A stretch of DNA of 64,000 bases from positions 2,542,001 through 2,606,000 of the forward strand of contig OZ218958.1 in NCBI GenBank assembly GCA_965112735.1. Reading direction: 5' to 3'. Within the stretch, counting starts at the first letter, position 1; each line of letters begins with the position of its first letter. Positions 19,554 to 30,681 of the stretch are shown here, in pieces. The stretch is from Phaeosaccion multiseriatum (lineage: Eukaryota; Ochrophyta, other classes). Below the pieces are notes generated by a model. It saw only the letters and a list, made by a program, of their open reading frames with translations. It searched no databases and was not told where the DNA came from. Made by a program: the position numbers and the translations under genes.

Positions 19554-22500
19554 ATGCAAAGGACCTTCAGCACTGAGGTAAAGCTCCCTTCCCCCCCTTG
19601 TCCCACACCCGCACAACGCACTCACTCGCTCTGTCTACACATGTCCCCCTCCTACTTTCGCGCTGTTACTTTGCTTCTTGTGGCAGGCCACCCTTCTGCG
19701 GGAAGCTATCATTAGTGGCCAGAGCGTCAAAAAGGTGGCGGCGGCGGTGAGAGCCCTCGTCGCTAAGAACGGAGGGAGGAAGGCATGCTTGGACGAGCCC
19801 TTCGATGAGAGCGGATGGTTTGCCCTGACCAAAGCTATAAATGAAGGCAGGGGTGACATCATGGCTCTTCTGCTGCAAGAGGGGGCGTCGCCGAATGCTG
19901 TAAATCGTGTGCTCGGGGGGACTGTGTTAATGTTCGCATGTACTGTAAAGGATGCTGCTGCTGTTGTACCACGGCTTCTCTCTGCTGGTGCGGACGTCAA
20001 TGCAGTAGCGATAGAAGGACATACGGCTCTCATGGTGGCCTCCCTGCTAGGGACCGTGGTGGTGGTGCGCAAGCTGCTCTCCGCCGGTGCCAGTGTGGAC
20101 TTGGTTGACAGTGCAGGTCGTACTGCGTTGGTCTGTTCGGCACAGGAAGGGCACCATGCAGTGGTCCAGCAGCTGCTGTCAGCCGGTGCGGAGGTCGACA
20201 AGGCAGATTCGGAAGGCTTTACGGCCTTGATATGGGCCTCTGAGAAAGGACATCATGCGGTGGTACAGCAGCTGCTGTCGGCAGGTGCAGAGGTGGACTG
20301 GGCAACGATACAGTGGCGTACATCCCTCCATTCAGCTTCATTTGCAGGACATGAAAGAGTGGTCCAGCAGCTGCTGTCAGCCGGCGCGGAGGTCGACAAG
20401 GCAGATTCGGAAGGCTTTACGGCCTTGGTATTGGCCTCTCAGGAAGGATATCATGCGGTGGTACAGCAGCTGCTATCGGCAGGTGCAGAGGTGGATTGGG
20501 CAACGACAGAGGGGCGTACATCCCTCTATCAAGCCTCATTTGAAGGACATGAAAGAGTGGTCCAGCAGCTGCTGTCAGTCGGTGCGGAGGTCGACAAGGC
20601 AGATTCGGAAGGCTTTACGGCCTTGGTATTGGCCTCTCAGGAAGGACATCATGCGGTGGTACAGCAGCTGCTATCGGCAGGTGCAGAGGTGGACTGGGCA
20701 ACGATACAGGGGCGTACATCCCTCCATTCAGCTTCATTTGCAGGACATGAAAGAGTGGTCCAGCAGCTGCTGTCAGTCGGTGCGGAGGTCGACAAGGCAG
20801 ATTCGGAAGGCTTTACGGCCTTGGTATTGGCCTCTCAGGAAGGACATCATGCGGTGGTACAGCAGCTGCTATCGGCAGGTGCAGAGGTGGACTGGGCAAC
20901 GATAAAGGGGCGTACATCCCTCTATCAAGCCTCATTTGCAGGACATGAAAGAGTGGTCCAGCAGCTGCTGTCAGTCGGTGCGGAGGTCGACAAGGCAGAT
21001 TCGGAAGGCTTTACGGCCTTGATCGCAGCCTCACTTGAAGGACATGAAAGAGTGGTCCAGCATCTGCTGTCAGCCGGCGCGGAGGTCGACAAGGCAGATT
21101 CGGAAGGCTTTACGGCCTTGATCGCAGCCTCTCAGAAAGGACATCATGCGGTGGTACAGCAGCTGCTATCGGCAGGTGCGGAGGTGGACCGGCCAACGAT
21201 AAAGGGGCGTACATCCCTCTATCAAGCCTCACGTGAAGGACATGAAAGAGTGGTCCAGCAGCTGCTGTCAGTCGGGGCGAAGGTCGACAAGGCAGATTCG
21301 GAAGGCTTTACGGCCTTGATCGCAGCCTCACTTGAAGGACATGAAAGAGTGGTCCAGCATCTGCTGTCAGCTGGCGCAGAGGTCGACCAGGCAGATTTGG
21401 AAGGCTATACGGCCTTGGTACTGGCCTCTGAGGAAGGACATCATGCGGTGGTACAGCAGCTGCTATCGGCAGGTGTAGTGGTGGACCGGGCAACGATAGA
21501 CGGTCGTTCATCCCTCCATGCAGCCTCATTTGAAGGACATGAAAGAGTGGTCCAGCAGCTGCTGTCAGCCGGCGCGGAGGTCGATATGACAGATTTCGGA
21601 GGCATTCCGCCCTTATTCATGGCCTCTCAGGAAGGACATGTTGCGGTGGTGGAGCAGCTGCTGTCAGCCGGCGCGGAGGTCGATATGACAGATTCCCAAG
21701 GTGTTACACCCTTGTTAATGGCCTCCCAACAAGGACAACTTGCGGTGGTGCGGCAGCTGCTGTCGGCCGGCGCTGATCCCAACCACTTGGATGACAGAGA
21801 TGGTCGCACCGCCCTGTACGTGGGCGCAAGAATGGGTCACCACAGGGTCACGCAGCTGCTCCTCACCTCCGGGGCAGATGCGAATTTGGGAGGCTCGAAC
21901 GGATGGTTTGCCCTCTATGCTGCAAGCGAACATGGACATGGCCTTGTGGTGGATCAGCTCATCGCAGCCGGCGCGGAACTCGAAAGCCGTAAAGGTGTGC
22001 ACGGGAGAAGTGCGTTGATGATGGCATCGAGGGAAGGGCACAGAAGCATTGTGCGGAAGCTGCTCAGGGCTGGGGCAGAGGTGAACGCGATGAGTGGCGA
22101 CGGTTATGGAGCGATACACTTGGCATCTCAGTTTGGCCATGCTCGCGTCGTGGAGGAGCTCATCTCAGCAGGTGCTGACGTGGAGGTGGTGAATGCTGAC
22201 GGGCACACAGCTTTGTTGCTGGCTGCTGATAGTATAGAGGGTCATGAGGCAGTGATCCGTGTTCTCCTGTCTGCGGGGGCTGATCCTGACCATGAGGGCA
22301 CTATCAACGCTGGAACGCCCTTGTTTTGTGCAGCACGGCAGGGCCACAGCGGGGCGGCGCTGGAGCTTCTCTCAGGAGGGGCATCACTGGCAAAGGCTCT
22401 GACAACAGCACAAGAGCATCGCGATGAAGCATCTGTTGAATTCCTCCTGGCCGCGGACAGACATCTCTTTGCGTCACAAAGCGCGTTGGACCTGATGCGG

Positions 22501-22599
22501 GGCACTGACCGTCTGTTCGGCAAGGAAGGGAGGCTGAAGGTGTATCAGAGAGAGGTTAGCCCAGAGGTGCTGCAGGAGGTGGCGGAGGAGATGGCATGA
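19554..22599 (+). CDS. Ankyrin-repeat protein, tandem copy A (two exons)
   Basis: Exon 1 is 19554-19577 (MQRTFSTE); the 109-base intron has donor GTAAAG and acceptor TGTGGCAG; exon 2 is 19687-22599. This start replaces a GTG frame that begins inside the intron and is shared by all three copies. Product about 978 residues, almost entirely ankyrin repeats: a degenerate N-terminal part (residues 9-160), then 15 near-identical 33-residue units. These alternate between HERVVQQLLSAGAEVDKADS and HHAVVQQLLSAGAEVDWATT types, with two consecutive HERVV units at two places. About seven diverged repeats and a unique tail (ALDLMRGTDRLFGKEG, REVSPEVLQEVAEEMA) follow. No signal peptide, membrane segment or enzyme domain. 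Role unknown; ankyrin arrays bind proteins. Confidence 0.9.
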
Positions 22600-23485
22600 T
22601 GAAAGGGGCGTCTCTGGCCTGCGGTGGGAAGGACGACGGGTGTTGCCCTAAGGGTGAGGACGAAAAGGAAAGGGCTCTTGTCATGAGAATTGTGTGAGTT
22701 TCAGTGAGAGGGCGTTGAGGGAGAGGGCGTGCCCATGCGGAATGGGGCATCAGCGTGAGGGGGCAGTGGGGTAGGCAGGAGGATCAAGGGTAGAGCAACT
22801 CCCCCCTCCCCCTCAGGGTGTCGAAAAAGGAGGTTTAGTGGTGTAAGTGGCGGCGTGACCTTGCTTTTCCATGAGCATTAATGAAAGTGTTACACACGTG
22901 GAGGCGAAGGAGAGACCCCTTCCCCCCTTTGTTCTGTGGTTCCGTTGCTTGTGACCCCCCTCCAAGGCATGCCATGCTGGCCCCCTGGGTGCTGCCCAAA
23001 ACGCCCCGCATGAACAAAGTTGGGGCTACCGTAGGCAGGGGAGAAGAGGAGGAAGATTTCCACGGTGCGTCCAAGAAGGTAGAGACGGAAGGCAACAGAT
23101 GCCCCTCTCCTCTGTTTCCCCACGTCGCGATTAAAATGAATCGGACCTCGGTCCAGGGCTCACTCCACGCCCCTCCCTGCAGTGAAGCTGATGTGAGGGC
23201 GTGCGTCAAGGAGGAAGGGGTGCAGGGCGAGGGACTCACGCCACAGGCGGGAGGCGAGAGGGTCGTCCAGAAATTGGTCGTGGAGTTGTTCCAGGTTCCC
23301 ATTGACATATTTCCCTCCTCCTATCCCACTATTTGATCTCGATCCCAGTCGTCTTTTCCCTCTCCCGCCTCATTACTTTTCCCTCTCCCGCCTCCATCCC
23401 CTCCACTATACTGCGCCTGTCAGACAGCTGTCTGTGCTGCTGCTCTTATCGCGCCTCTCTCTTTCTGCTTTGCTCAGCCGGTAGC
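22600..23485. other. Spacer of the ankyrin duplication unit
   Basis: Nearly identical to 25935-26819 over about 730 bases, then diverging just before the conserved 5' flank of the next gene. It probably contains the 3' UTR of gene A and the promoter of gene B. A minus-strand exon-like frame lies at 23164-23316. Confidence 0.7.
23164..23316 (-). other. Exon-like open frame, duplicated with the ankyrin unit (copy 1)
   Basis: On the minus strand a frame reads NGNLEQLHDQFLDDPLASRL then WRESLALHPFLLDARPHISF and ends at a consensus donor GTGAGC. The composition is that of ordinary protein, unlike the surrounding shadows. The one difference seen from the second copy within it is synonymous in this frame (Ser TCC to TCT). 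The upstream border is not clear and no partner exon is identified. Confidence 0.3.
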
Positions 23486-25934
23486 ATGCAAAGGACCTTC
23501 AGCACTGAGGTAAAGCTCCCTTCCCCCCCTTGTCCCTCACCAGAACGACGCACTCACTCGCTCTGTCTACACATGTCCCCCTCCTACTTTCGCGCTGCTA
23601 CTTTGCTCCTTGTGGCAGGCCACCCTTCTGCGGGAAGCTATCATTAGCGGCCAGAGCGTCAAAAAGGTGGCGGCGGCGGTGAGAGCCCTCGTCGCTAAGA
23701 ACGGAGGGAGGAAGGCATGCTTGGACGAGCCCTTCGATGAGAGCGGATGGTTTGCCCTGACCAAAGCTATAAATGAAGGCAGGGGTGACATCATGGCTCT
23801 TCTGCTGCAAGAGGGGGCGTCGCCGAATGCTGTAAATCGTGTGCTCGGGGGGACTGTGTTAATGTTCGCATGTACTGTAAAGGATGCTGCTGCTGTTGTA
23901 CCACGGCTTCTCTCTGCTGGTGCGGACGTCAATGCAGTAGCGATAGAAGGACATACGGCTCTCATGGTGGCCTCCCTGCTAGGGACCGTGGTGGTGGTGC
24001 GCAAGCTGCTCTCCGCCGGTGCCAGTGTGGACTTGGTTGACAGTGCAGGTCGTACTGCGTTGGTCTGTTCGGCACAGGAAGGGCACCATGCAGTGGTCCA
24101 GCAGCTGCTGTCAGCCGGTGCGGAGGTCGACAAGGCAGATTCGGAAGGCTTTACGGCCTTGATATGGGCCTCTGAGAAAGGACATCATGCGGTGGTACAG
24201 CAGCTGCTGTCGGCAGGTGCAGAGGTGGACTGGGCAACGATACAGTGGCGTACATCCCTCCATTCAGCTTCATTTGCAGGACATGAAAGAGTGGTCCAGC
24301 AGCTTCTGTCAGCCGGCGCGGAGGTCGACAAGGCAGATTCGGAGGGCTTTACGGCCTTGATCGCAGCCTCTGAGAAAGGACATCATGCGGTGGTACAGCA
24401 GCTGCTATCGGCAGGTGCAGAGGTGGACTGGGCAACGACAGAGGGGCGTACATCCCTCTATCAAGCCTCATTTGCAGGACATGAAAGAGTGGTCCAGCAG
24501 CTGCTGTCAGCCGGTGCGGAGGTCGACAAGGCAGATTCGGAAGGTTTTACGGCCTTGGTATTGGCCTCTCAGGAAGGACATCATGCGGTGGTACAGCAGC
24601 TGCTATCGGCAGGTGCAGAGGTGGACTGGGCAACGACAGAGGGGCGTACATCCCTCTATCAAGCCTCATTTGAAGGACATGAAAGAGTGGTCCAGCAGCT
24701 GCTGTCAGTCGGTGCGGAGGTCGACAAGGCAGATTCGGAAGGCTTTACGGCCTTGGTATTGGCCTCTCAGGAAGGACATCATGCGGTGGTACAGCAGCTG
24801 CTATCGGCAGGTGCAGAGGTGGACTGGGCAACGACAAACGGGAGTACATCCCTCCATTTCGCCTCATTTGCAGGACATGAAAGAGTGGTCCAGCAGCTGC
24901 TGTCAGCCGGCGCGGAGGTCGACAAGGCAGATGCAGTACGCTTTACGGCCTTGATCGCAGCCTCTGAGAAAGGACATCATGCGGTGGTACAGCAGCTGCT
25001 ATCGGCAGGTGCAGAGGTGGACTGGGCAACGATACAGGGGCGTACATCCCTCTATCAACCCTCATTTGAAGGACATGAAAGAGTGGTCCAGCAGCTGCTG
25101 TCAGCCGGTGCGGAGGTCGACAAGGCAGATTCGGAAGGCTCTACGGCCTTGATCGCAGCCTCTGAGAAAGGACATCTTGCGGTGGTACGGCATCTGCTGT
25201 CGGCCGGCGCTGATCCCAACCACTTGGATGACAGAGATGGTCGCACCGCCCTGTACATGGCCGCACAAAACGGTCACCACAGGGTCACGCAGCTGCTCCT
25301 CACCTCCGGCGCGGAACTCGAAAGCCGTAATGGTGTGCACGGGATAAGTGCGTTGATGGGAGCGTCGATGGAAGGGCACAGAAGCATTGTGCGGAAGCTG
25401 CTCAGGGCTGGTGCAGAGGTGAATGCGATGAGCGGCGATGGGGTTGGAGCGATACACTTGGCAGCTGCAAGGGGCCATGCTCGTATCGTGGAGGAGCTCA
25501 TCTCAGCAGGTGCTGACGTGGAGGTGGTGAATGCTAATGGGCGCACAGCTTTGTTGCTGGTTGCTGTTAAAGAGGGTCATGGGGCAGTGATCCGTGTGCT
25601 CCTGTCTGCGGGGGCTGATCCTGACCATGAGGGCACTATCAACGCTGGAACGCCCTTGTTTTGTGCAGCACAGCAGGGCCACAGCGGGGCGGCGCTGGAG
25701 CTTCTCTCAGGAGGGGCCTCACTGGCAAAGGCTCTGACAACAGCACAAGAGCATCGCGATGAAGCATCTGTTGAATTCCTCCTGGCCGCGGACAGACATC
25801 TCTTTGCGTCACAAAGCGCGTTGGACCTGATGCGGGGCACTGACCGTCTGTTCGGCAAGGAAGGGAGGCTGAAGGTGTCTCAGAGAGAGGTTAGCCCTGA
25901 GGTGCTGCAGGAGGTGGCGGAGGAGATGGCATGA
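23486..25934 (+). CDS. Ankyrin-repeat protein, tandem copy B (two exons)
   Basis: Exon 1 23486-23509, exon 2 23619-25934, with the same MQRTFSTE start and intron borders as copy A. About 779 residues. The first roughly 650 bases of exon 2 match copy A almost base for base, as does the C-terminal 100 residues. The core has 11 near-identical 33-residue units in strict alternation of the DKADS and DWATT types. One diverged repeat present in A and C (HGLVVDQLIAAG) is missing: LLLTSG runs directly into AELESRNGVHG, the mark of a recombination deletion between repeats in register. No non-ankyrin domain is visible. Confidence 0.9.
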
Positions 25935-26819
25935 TGAAAGGGGCGTCTCTGACCTGCGGTGGGAAGGACGACGGGTGTTGCCCTAAGGGTGAGGACGAAA
26001 AGGAAAGGGCTCTTGTCATGAGAATTGTGTGAGTTTCAGTGAGAGGGCGTTGAGGGAGAGGGCGTGCCCATGCGGAATGGGGCATCAGCGTGAGGGGGCA
26101 GTGGGGTAGGGAAGAGGATCAAGGGGAGAGCAACTCCCCCCTCCCCCTCAGGGTGTCGAAAAAGGAGGTTTCGTGGTGGAAGTGGCGGCGTGACCTTGCT
26201 TTTCCATGAGCACCAATGAAAGAGTTACACACGTGGAGGCGAAGGAGAGACCTTTCCCCCCTTTGTTCTGTGGTTCCGTTGCTTGTGACCCCCCTCCAAG
26301 GCATGCCATGCTGGCCCCCTGGGTGCTGCCCAAAACGCCCCGCATGAACAAAGTTGGGGCTACCGTAGGCAGGGGAGAAGAGGAGGAAGATTTCCACGGT
26401 GCGTCCAAGAAGGTAGAGACGGAAGGCAACAGATGCCCCTCTCCTCTGTTTCCCCACGTCGCGATTAAAATGAATCGGACCTCGGTCCAGGGCTCACTCC
26501 ACGCCCCTCCCTGCAGTGAAGCTGATGTGAGGGCGTGCGTCAAGGAGGAAGGGGTGCAGGGCGAGGGACTCACGCCACAGGCGAGAGGCGAGAGGGTCGT
26601 CCAGAAATTGGTCGTGGAGTTGTTCCAGGTTCCCATTGACATATTTCCCTCCTCCTCCACCATTTGATGATCGCAGTTTTGCCAGTTTTTCGTCATTTCA
26701 GTCTTTTCCCTCTCCCTCCTCCAGCCCCTCCACTATACTGCGCCAGTCAGACAGTTCACAGCTATCTGTGTCGCTGCTCTTACCGCGCCTCTCTCTTTCT
26801 GCTTTGCTCAGCCGGTACC
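25935..26819. other. Spacer of the ankyrin duplication unit
   Basis: Second copy of the spacer at 22600-23485, over 95 percent identical by eye as far as position 26660. The last 100 bases before gene C are related but rearranged (GACAGTTCACAGCTATCTGT). Confidence 0.7.
26498..26650 (-). other. Exon-like open frame, duplicated with the ankyrin unit (copy 2)
   Basis: Same minus-strand frame as at 23164-23316, ending at the same GTGAGC donor. The third unit (after 29872) is truncated before this point and lacks it. Confidence 0.3.
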
Positions 26820-29800
26820 ATGCAAAGGACCTTCAGCACTGAGGTAAAGCTCCCTTCCCCCCCTTGTCCCTCACCAGAACGACGCACTCACTCGCTCTGT
26901 CTATACATGTCCCCCTCCTACTTTCCCGCTGTTACTTTTCCCCTTGTGGCAGGCCACCCTTCTGCGGGAAGCCATCATAAGTGGCCAGAGCGTCAAAAAG
27001 GTGAAAGCGGCGGTGAGAGCCCTCGTCGCTAAGAACGGAGGGAGGATGGCATGCTTGGACGAGCCCTTCGATGAGGGCGGATGTTTTGCCCTGACCGAAG
27101 CTATAAATCAAGGCAGGGGTGACATCATGGCTCTTCTGCTGCAAGAGGGGGCGTCGCCGAATGCTGTAAATCGTGTGGTCGGGTTGACTGTGTTGATGTT
27201 CGCATGTAGTGTAAAGGATGCTGCTGCTGTTGTACCACGGCTTCTCTCTGCTGGTGTGGACGCCAATGCAGTAGCGACAGACGGACGTACGGCTCTCATG
27301 GTGGCCTCCCTGGAAGGGACCGTGGTGGTGGTGCACAAGCTGCTCTCCGCCGGTGCCAGTGTGGACTTGGTTGACAGTGCAGGTCGTACTGCGTTGGTCC
27401 TTTCGGCACAGGAAGGGCACCATGCAGTGGTCCAGCAGCTGCTGTCAGCCGGCGCGGAGGTCGACAAGGCAGATTCGGAGGGCTTTACGGCCTTGATCGC
27501 AGCCTCCCAGAAAGGATATCATGCGGTGGTACAGCAGCTGCTATCGGCAGGTGCAGAGGTGGACTGGGCAACGACACTGGGGCGTACATCCCTCCATTTC
27601 GCCTCACATGAAGGACATGAAAGAGTGGTCCAGCAGCTGCTGTCAGCCGGCGCGGAGGTCGACAAGGCAGATGCGGGACGCTTCACGGCCTTCATCGCAG
27701 CCTCTGAGAAAGGACATCATGCGGTGGTACAGCAGCTGCTATCGGCAGGTGCGTGCGTGCGTGCAGAGGTGGACTGTGCAGCGATAAAGGGGCGTACATC
27801 CCTCTTAACAGCCTCACAATATGGACATGAAAGAGTGGTCAAGCAGCTGCTATCAGCCGGTGCGGAGGTCGACAAGGCAGATTCGAGAGGCTTTACGGCC
27901 TTGGCATTGGCCTCTCAGAAAGGACATCATGCGGTGGTACAGCAGCTGCTATCGGCAGGTGCAGAGGTGGACTGGGCAACGACAGAGGGGCGTACATCCC
28001 TCTTTACAGCCTCATTTGCAGGACATGAAAGAGTGGTCCAGCAGCTGCTGTCAGCCGGTGCGGAGGTCGACAAGGTAAATTCGAAAGGCTTTACGGCCTT
28101 GGTATTGGCCTCTCAGGAAGGACATCATGCGGTGGTACAGCAGCTGCTATCGGCAGGTGCAGAGGTGGACTGGGCAACGATACAGTGGCGTACATCCCTC
28201 CATTCAGCTTCATTTGCAGGACATGAAAGAGTGGTCCAGCAGCTTCTGTCAGCCGGCGCGGAGGTCGACAAGGCAGATTCGGAAGGCTTTACGGCCTTGG
28301 TATTGGCCTCTGCGGAAGGACATCATGCGGTGGTACAGCAGCTGCTATCGGCAGGTGCAGAGGTGGACTGGGCAACGACAAACGGGAGTACATCCCTCCA
28401 TTTCGCCTCATTTGTAGGACATGAAAGAGTGGTCCAGCAGCTGCTGTCAGCCGGCGCGGAGGTCGACAAGGCAGATGCAGTACGCTTTATGGCCTTGATC
28501 GCAGCCTCTGAGAAAGGACATCATGCGGTGGTACAGCAGCTTCTATCGGCAGGTGCAGAGGTGGATTGGGCAACGACAGAGGGGCGTACATCCCTCTTAA
28601 CAGCCTCACTTGCAGGACATGAAAGAGTGGTCCAGCAGCTGCTGTCAGCCGGTGCGGAGGTCGACAAGGCAGATTCGAGAGGCTTTACGGCCTTGGTATT
28701 GGCCTCTGAGAAGGGACATCATGCGGTGGTACAGCAGCTGCTATCGGCAGGTGCAGAGGTGGACTGTGCAGCGATAAAGGGGCGTACATCCCTCCATTTC
28801 GCCTCACTTGCAGGACATGAAAGAGTGGTCCAGCAGCTGCTGTCAGCCGGTGCGGAGGTCGACAAGGCAGATGCGGAGGGCTATACGGCCTTGATCGCAG
28901 CCTCTGAGAAAGGACATCTTGCGGTGGTACAGCAGCTGCTATCGGCAGGTGCAGAGGTGGACTGGGCAACGACAGAGGGGCGTACATCCCTCTTTACAGC
29001 CTCACTTGCAGGACATGAAAGAGTGGTCCAGCAGCTGCTGTCAGCCGGTGCGGAGGTCGACAAGGCAGATTCGAAAGGCTCTACGGCCTTGATCGCAGCC
29101 TCTGAGAAAGGACATCTTGCGGTGGTACGGCATCTGCTATCGGCCGGCGCTGATCCCAACCATGACAGAAGTACAAGTCTTGCCCTCTATGGTGCAAGCC
29201 AAAATGGGCATGGCCTTGTGGTGGATCAGCTCATCGCAGCCGGCGCGGAACTCGAAAGCCGTAGTGGTGTGCTCGGGAGAAGTGCGTTGATGGGAGCGTC
29301 TATGGCAGGGCACAGAAGTATTGTGCGGAAGCTGCTCAGGGCTGGTGCAGAGGTGAATGCGATGAGTGGCGGCGGTTATGGAGCGATACACTTGGCATCT
29401 CAGGAAGGCCATGCTCGTGTCGTGGAGGAGCTCATCTCAGCAGGTGCTGACGTGGAGGTAGTGAATGCTGATAGGGGCACAGCTTTGCAGCTGGCTGCTG
29501 ATAGTATAGAGGGTCATGAGGCAGTGATCCGTGTGCTCCTGTCTGCGGGGGCTGATCCTGACCATGAGGGCACTATCAACGCTGGAACGCCCTTGTTTTG
29601 TGCAGCACGGCAGGGCCACAGCGGGGCGGCGCTGGAGCTTCTCTCAGGAGGGGCCTCACTGGCAAAGGCTCTGACAACAGCACAAGAGCATCGCAATGAA
29701 GCATCTGTTGAATTCCTCCTGGCCGCGGACAGACATCTCTTTGCGTCACAAAGCGCGTTGGACCTGATGCGGGGCACTGACCGTCTGTTCGGCAAGGAAG

Positions 29801-29871
29801 GGAGGCTGAAGGTGTCTCAGAGAGAGGTTAGCCCAGAGGTGCTGCAGGAGGTAGCGGAGGAGGTGGCATGA
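26820..29871 (+). CDS. Ankyrin-repeat protein, tandem copy C (two exons)
   Basis: Exon 1 26820-26843, exon 2 26953-29871; about 980 residues. The start and intron match copies A and B, but this is the most diverged N-terminus (VKAAVRALVAKNGGRMACLD, EGGCFALTEAINQG). The core has 17 near-identical 33-residue units, alternating DKAD and DWAT/DCAA types throughout. One unit near 27750-27762 has a 12-base in-frame insertion made of GTGC repeats (LLSAGACVRAEVD), which would disturb the ankyrin turn. The C-terminal tail ends VLQEVAEEVA. Variation between units is concentrated in the loop after the Asp and at the helix end (LALASQKG, LTASLAG, HFASFVG). Confidence 0.9.
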
Positions 29872-30681
29872 TGAAAGGGGCGTCTCTCGCCTGCGGTGGG
29901 AAGGACGACGGGGGTGAGGACGAAAAGGAAGGGGCTCTTGTCATGAGAATTGTGTGAGTTTCAGTGAGAGGGCGTTGAGGGAGAGGGCGTGCCCATGCGG
30001 AATGGGGCATCAGCGTGAGGGGGCAGTGGGGTAGGCAGGAGGATCAAGGGTAGAGCAACTCCCCCCTCCCCCCCAGGGTGTCAAAAAGGAGGTTTCGTGG
30101 TGGAAGTGGCGGCGTGACCTTGCTTTTCCATGAGCACCAATGAAAGAGTTACACACATGGAGCGGAGGAAGAAACCCTCCCCCCTTTGTTCTGTGGTTCC
30201 GTTGCTTGTGACCCCCCTCCAAGGCATGCCATGCTGCTCCCCTGGGTGCTGCCCCCAACGCCCCGCATGAACAAAGTTGGGGGCAAGGTAGTGAGGAAGG
30301 TGATTGAAGGTAAGCAACATCATCAGTATCCCCTTCTTCTCCTCCCCCTTCTTAGTGAGGAGCTTGGAGGGGACTGTAGACTATTTGACAGCTGCAAAGA
30401 GTGGAGTTGAGAAGGGGCGCCACTGCCCTGGCTCACACGATGACAAACAGCTCTCCCCTCCCCCTCGGCTTTCCTGGCGCGTACTTCCCTCCTGTTTGGA
30501 GGGAGCCTTGGGTGTGGTGTGCTGCGTGTATTGACTGACGTATGTGGGAGGCCATGCCCTCTCCCTATGGCTTCGAATCGTACCCGCAAGCGCAATCCCA
30601 CCCTACAAGCTCAAGCGATCGTTTGGGATAAAACTTAACATTAGCTTATTTGATAGTAACATAAGCAAAATTGAGAAGGAT
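29872..30681. other. Truncated third spacer and intergenic sequence
   Basis: 29872-30290 is the third copy of the ankyrin 3' spacer, with small deletions. 30291-30681 is unique, convergent with the PX-GOLD gene on the other strand, and shows no gene. Confidence 0.6.

Larger units (their letters stand above)
19540..30290 (+). repeat. Three-unit tandem gene duplication
   Basis: Units of about 3.93, 3.33 and 3.5 kb, each with flank, exon 1, intron, exon 2 and 3' spacer. Copy 3 loses similarity at about 30290, where GTTGGGGGCAAGG replaces the sequence found in copies 1 and 2. Unit length differences are mostly multiples of the 99-base ankyrin unit. Confidence 0.9.

Noticed and set aside
19678-19686. 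Upstream start of the ankyrin protein at a GTG codon before exon 2
   Set aside because: It lies in the intron's acceptor region; a conserved ATG exon with consensus donor exists upstream in all three copies.
22881-23336. Plus-strand 151-residue frame in the ankyrin spacer, also present as 153 residues at 26206-26667
   Set aside because: Open because the spacer was recently duplicated; protein composition is unconvincing, and the opposite strand has the better exon-like frame.
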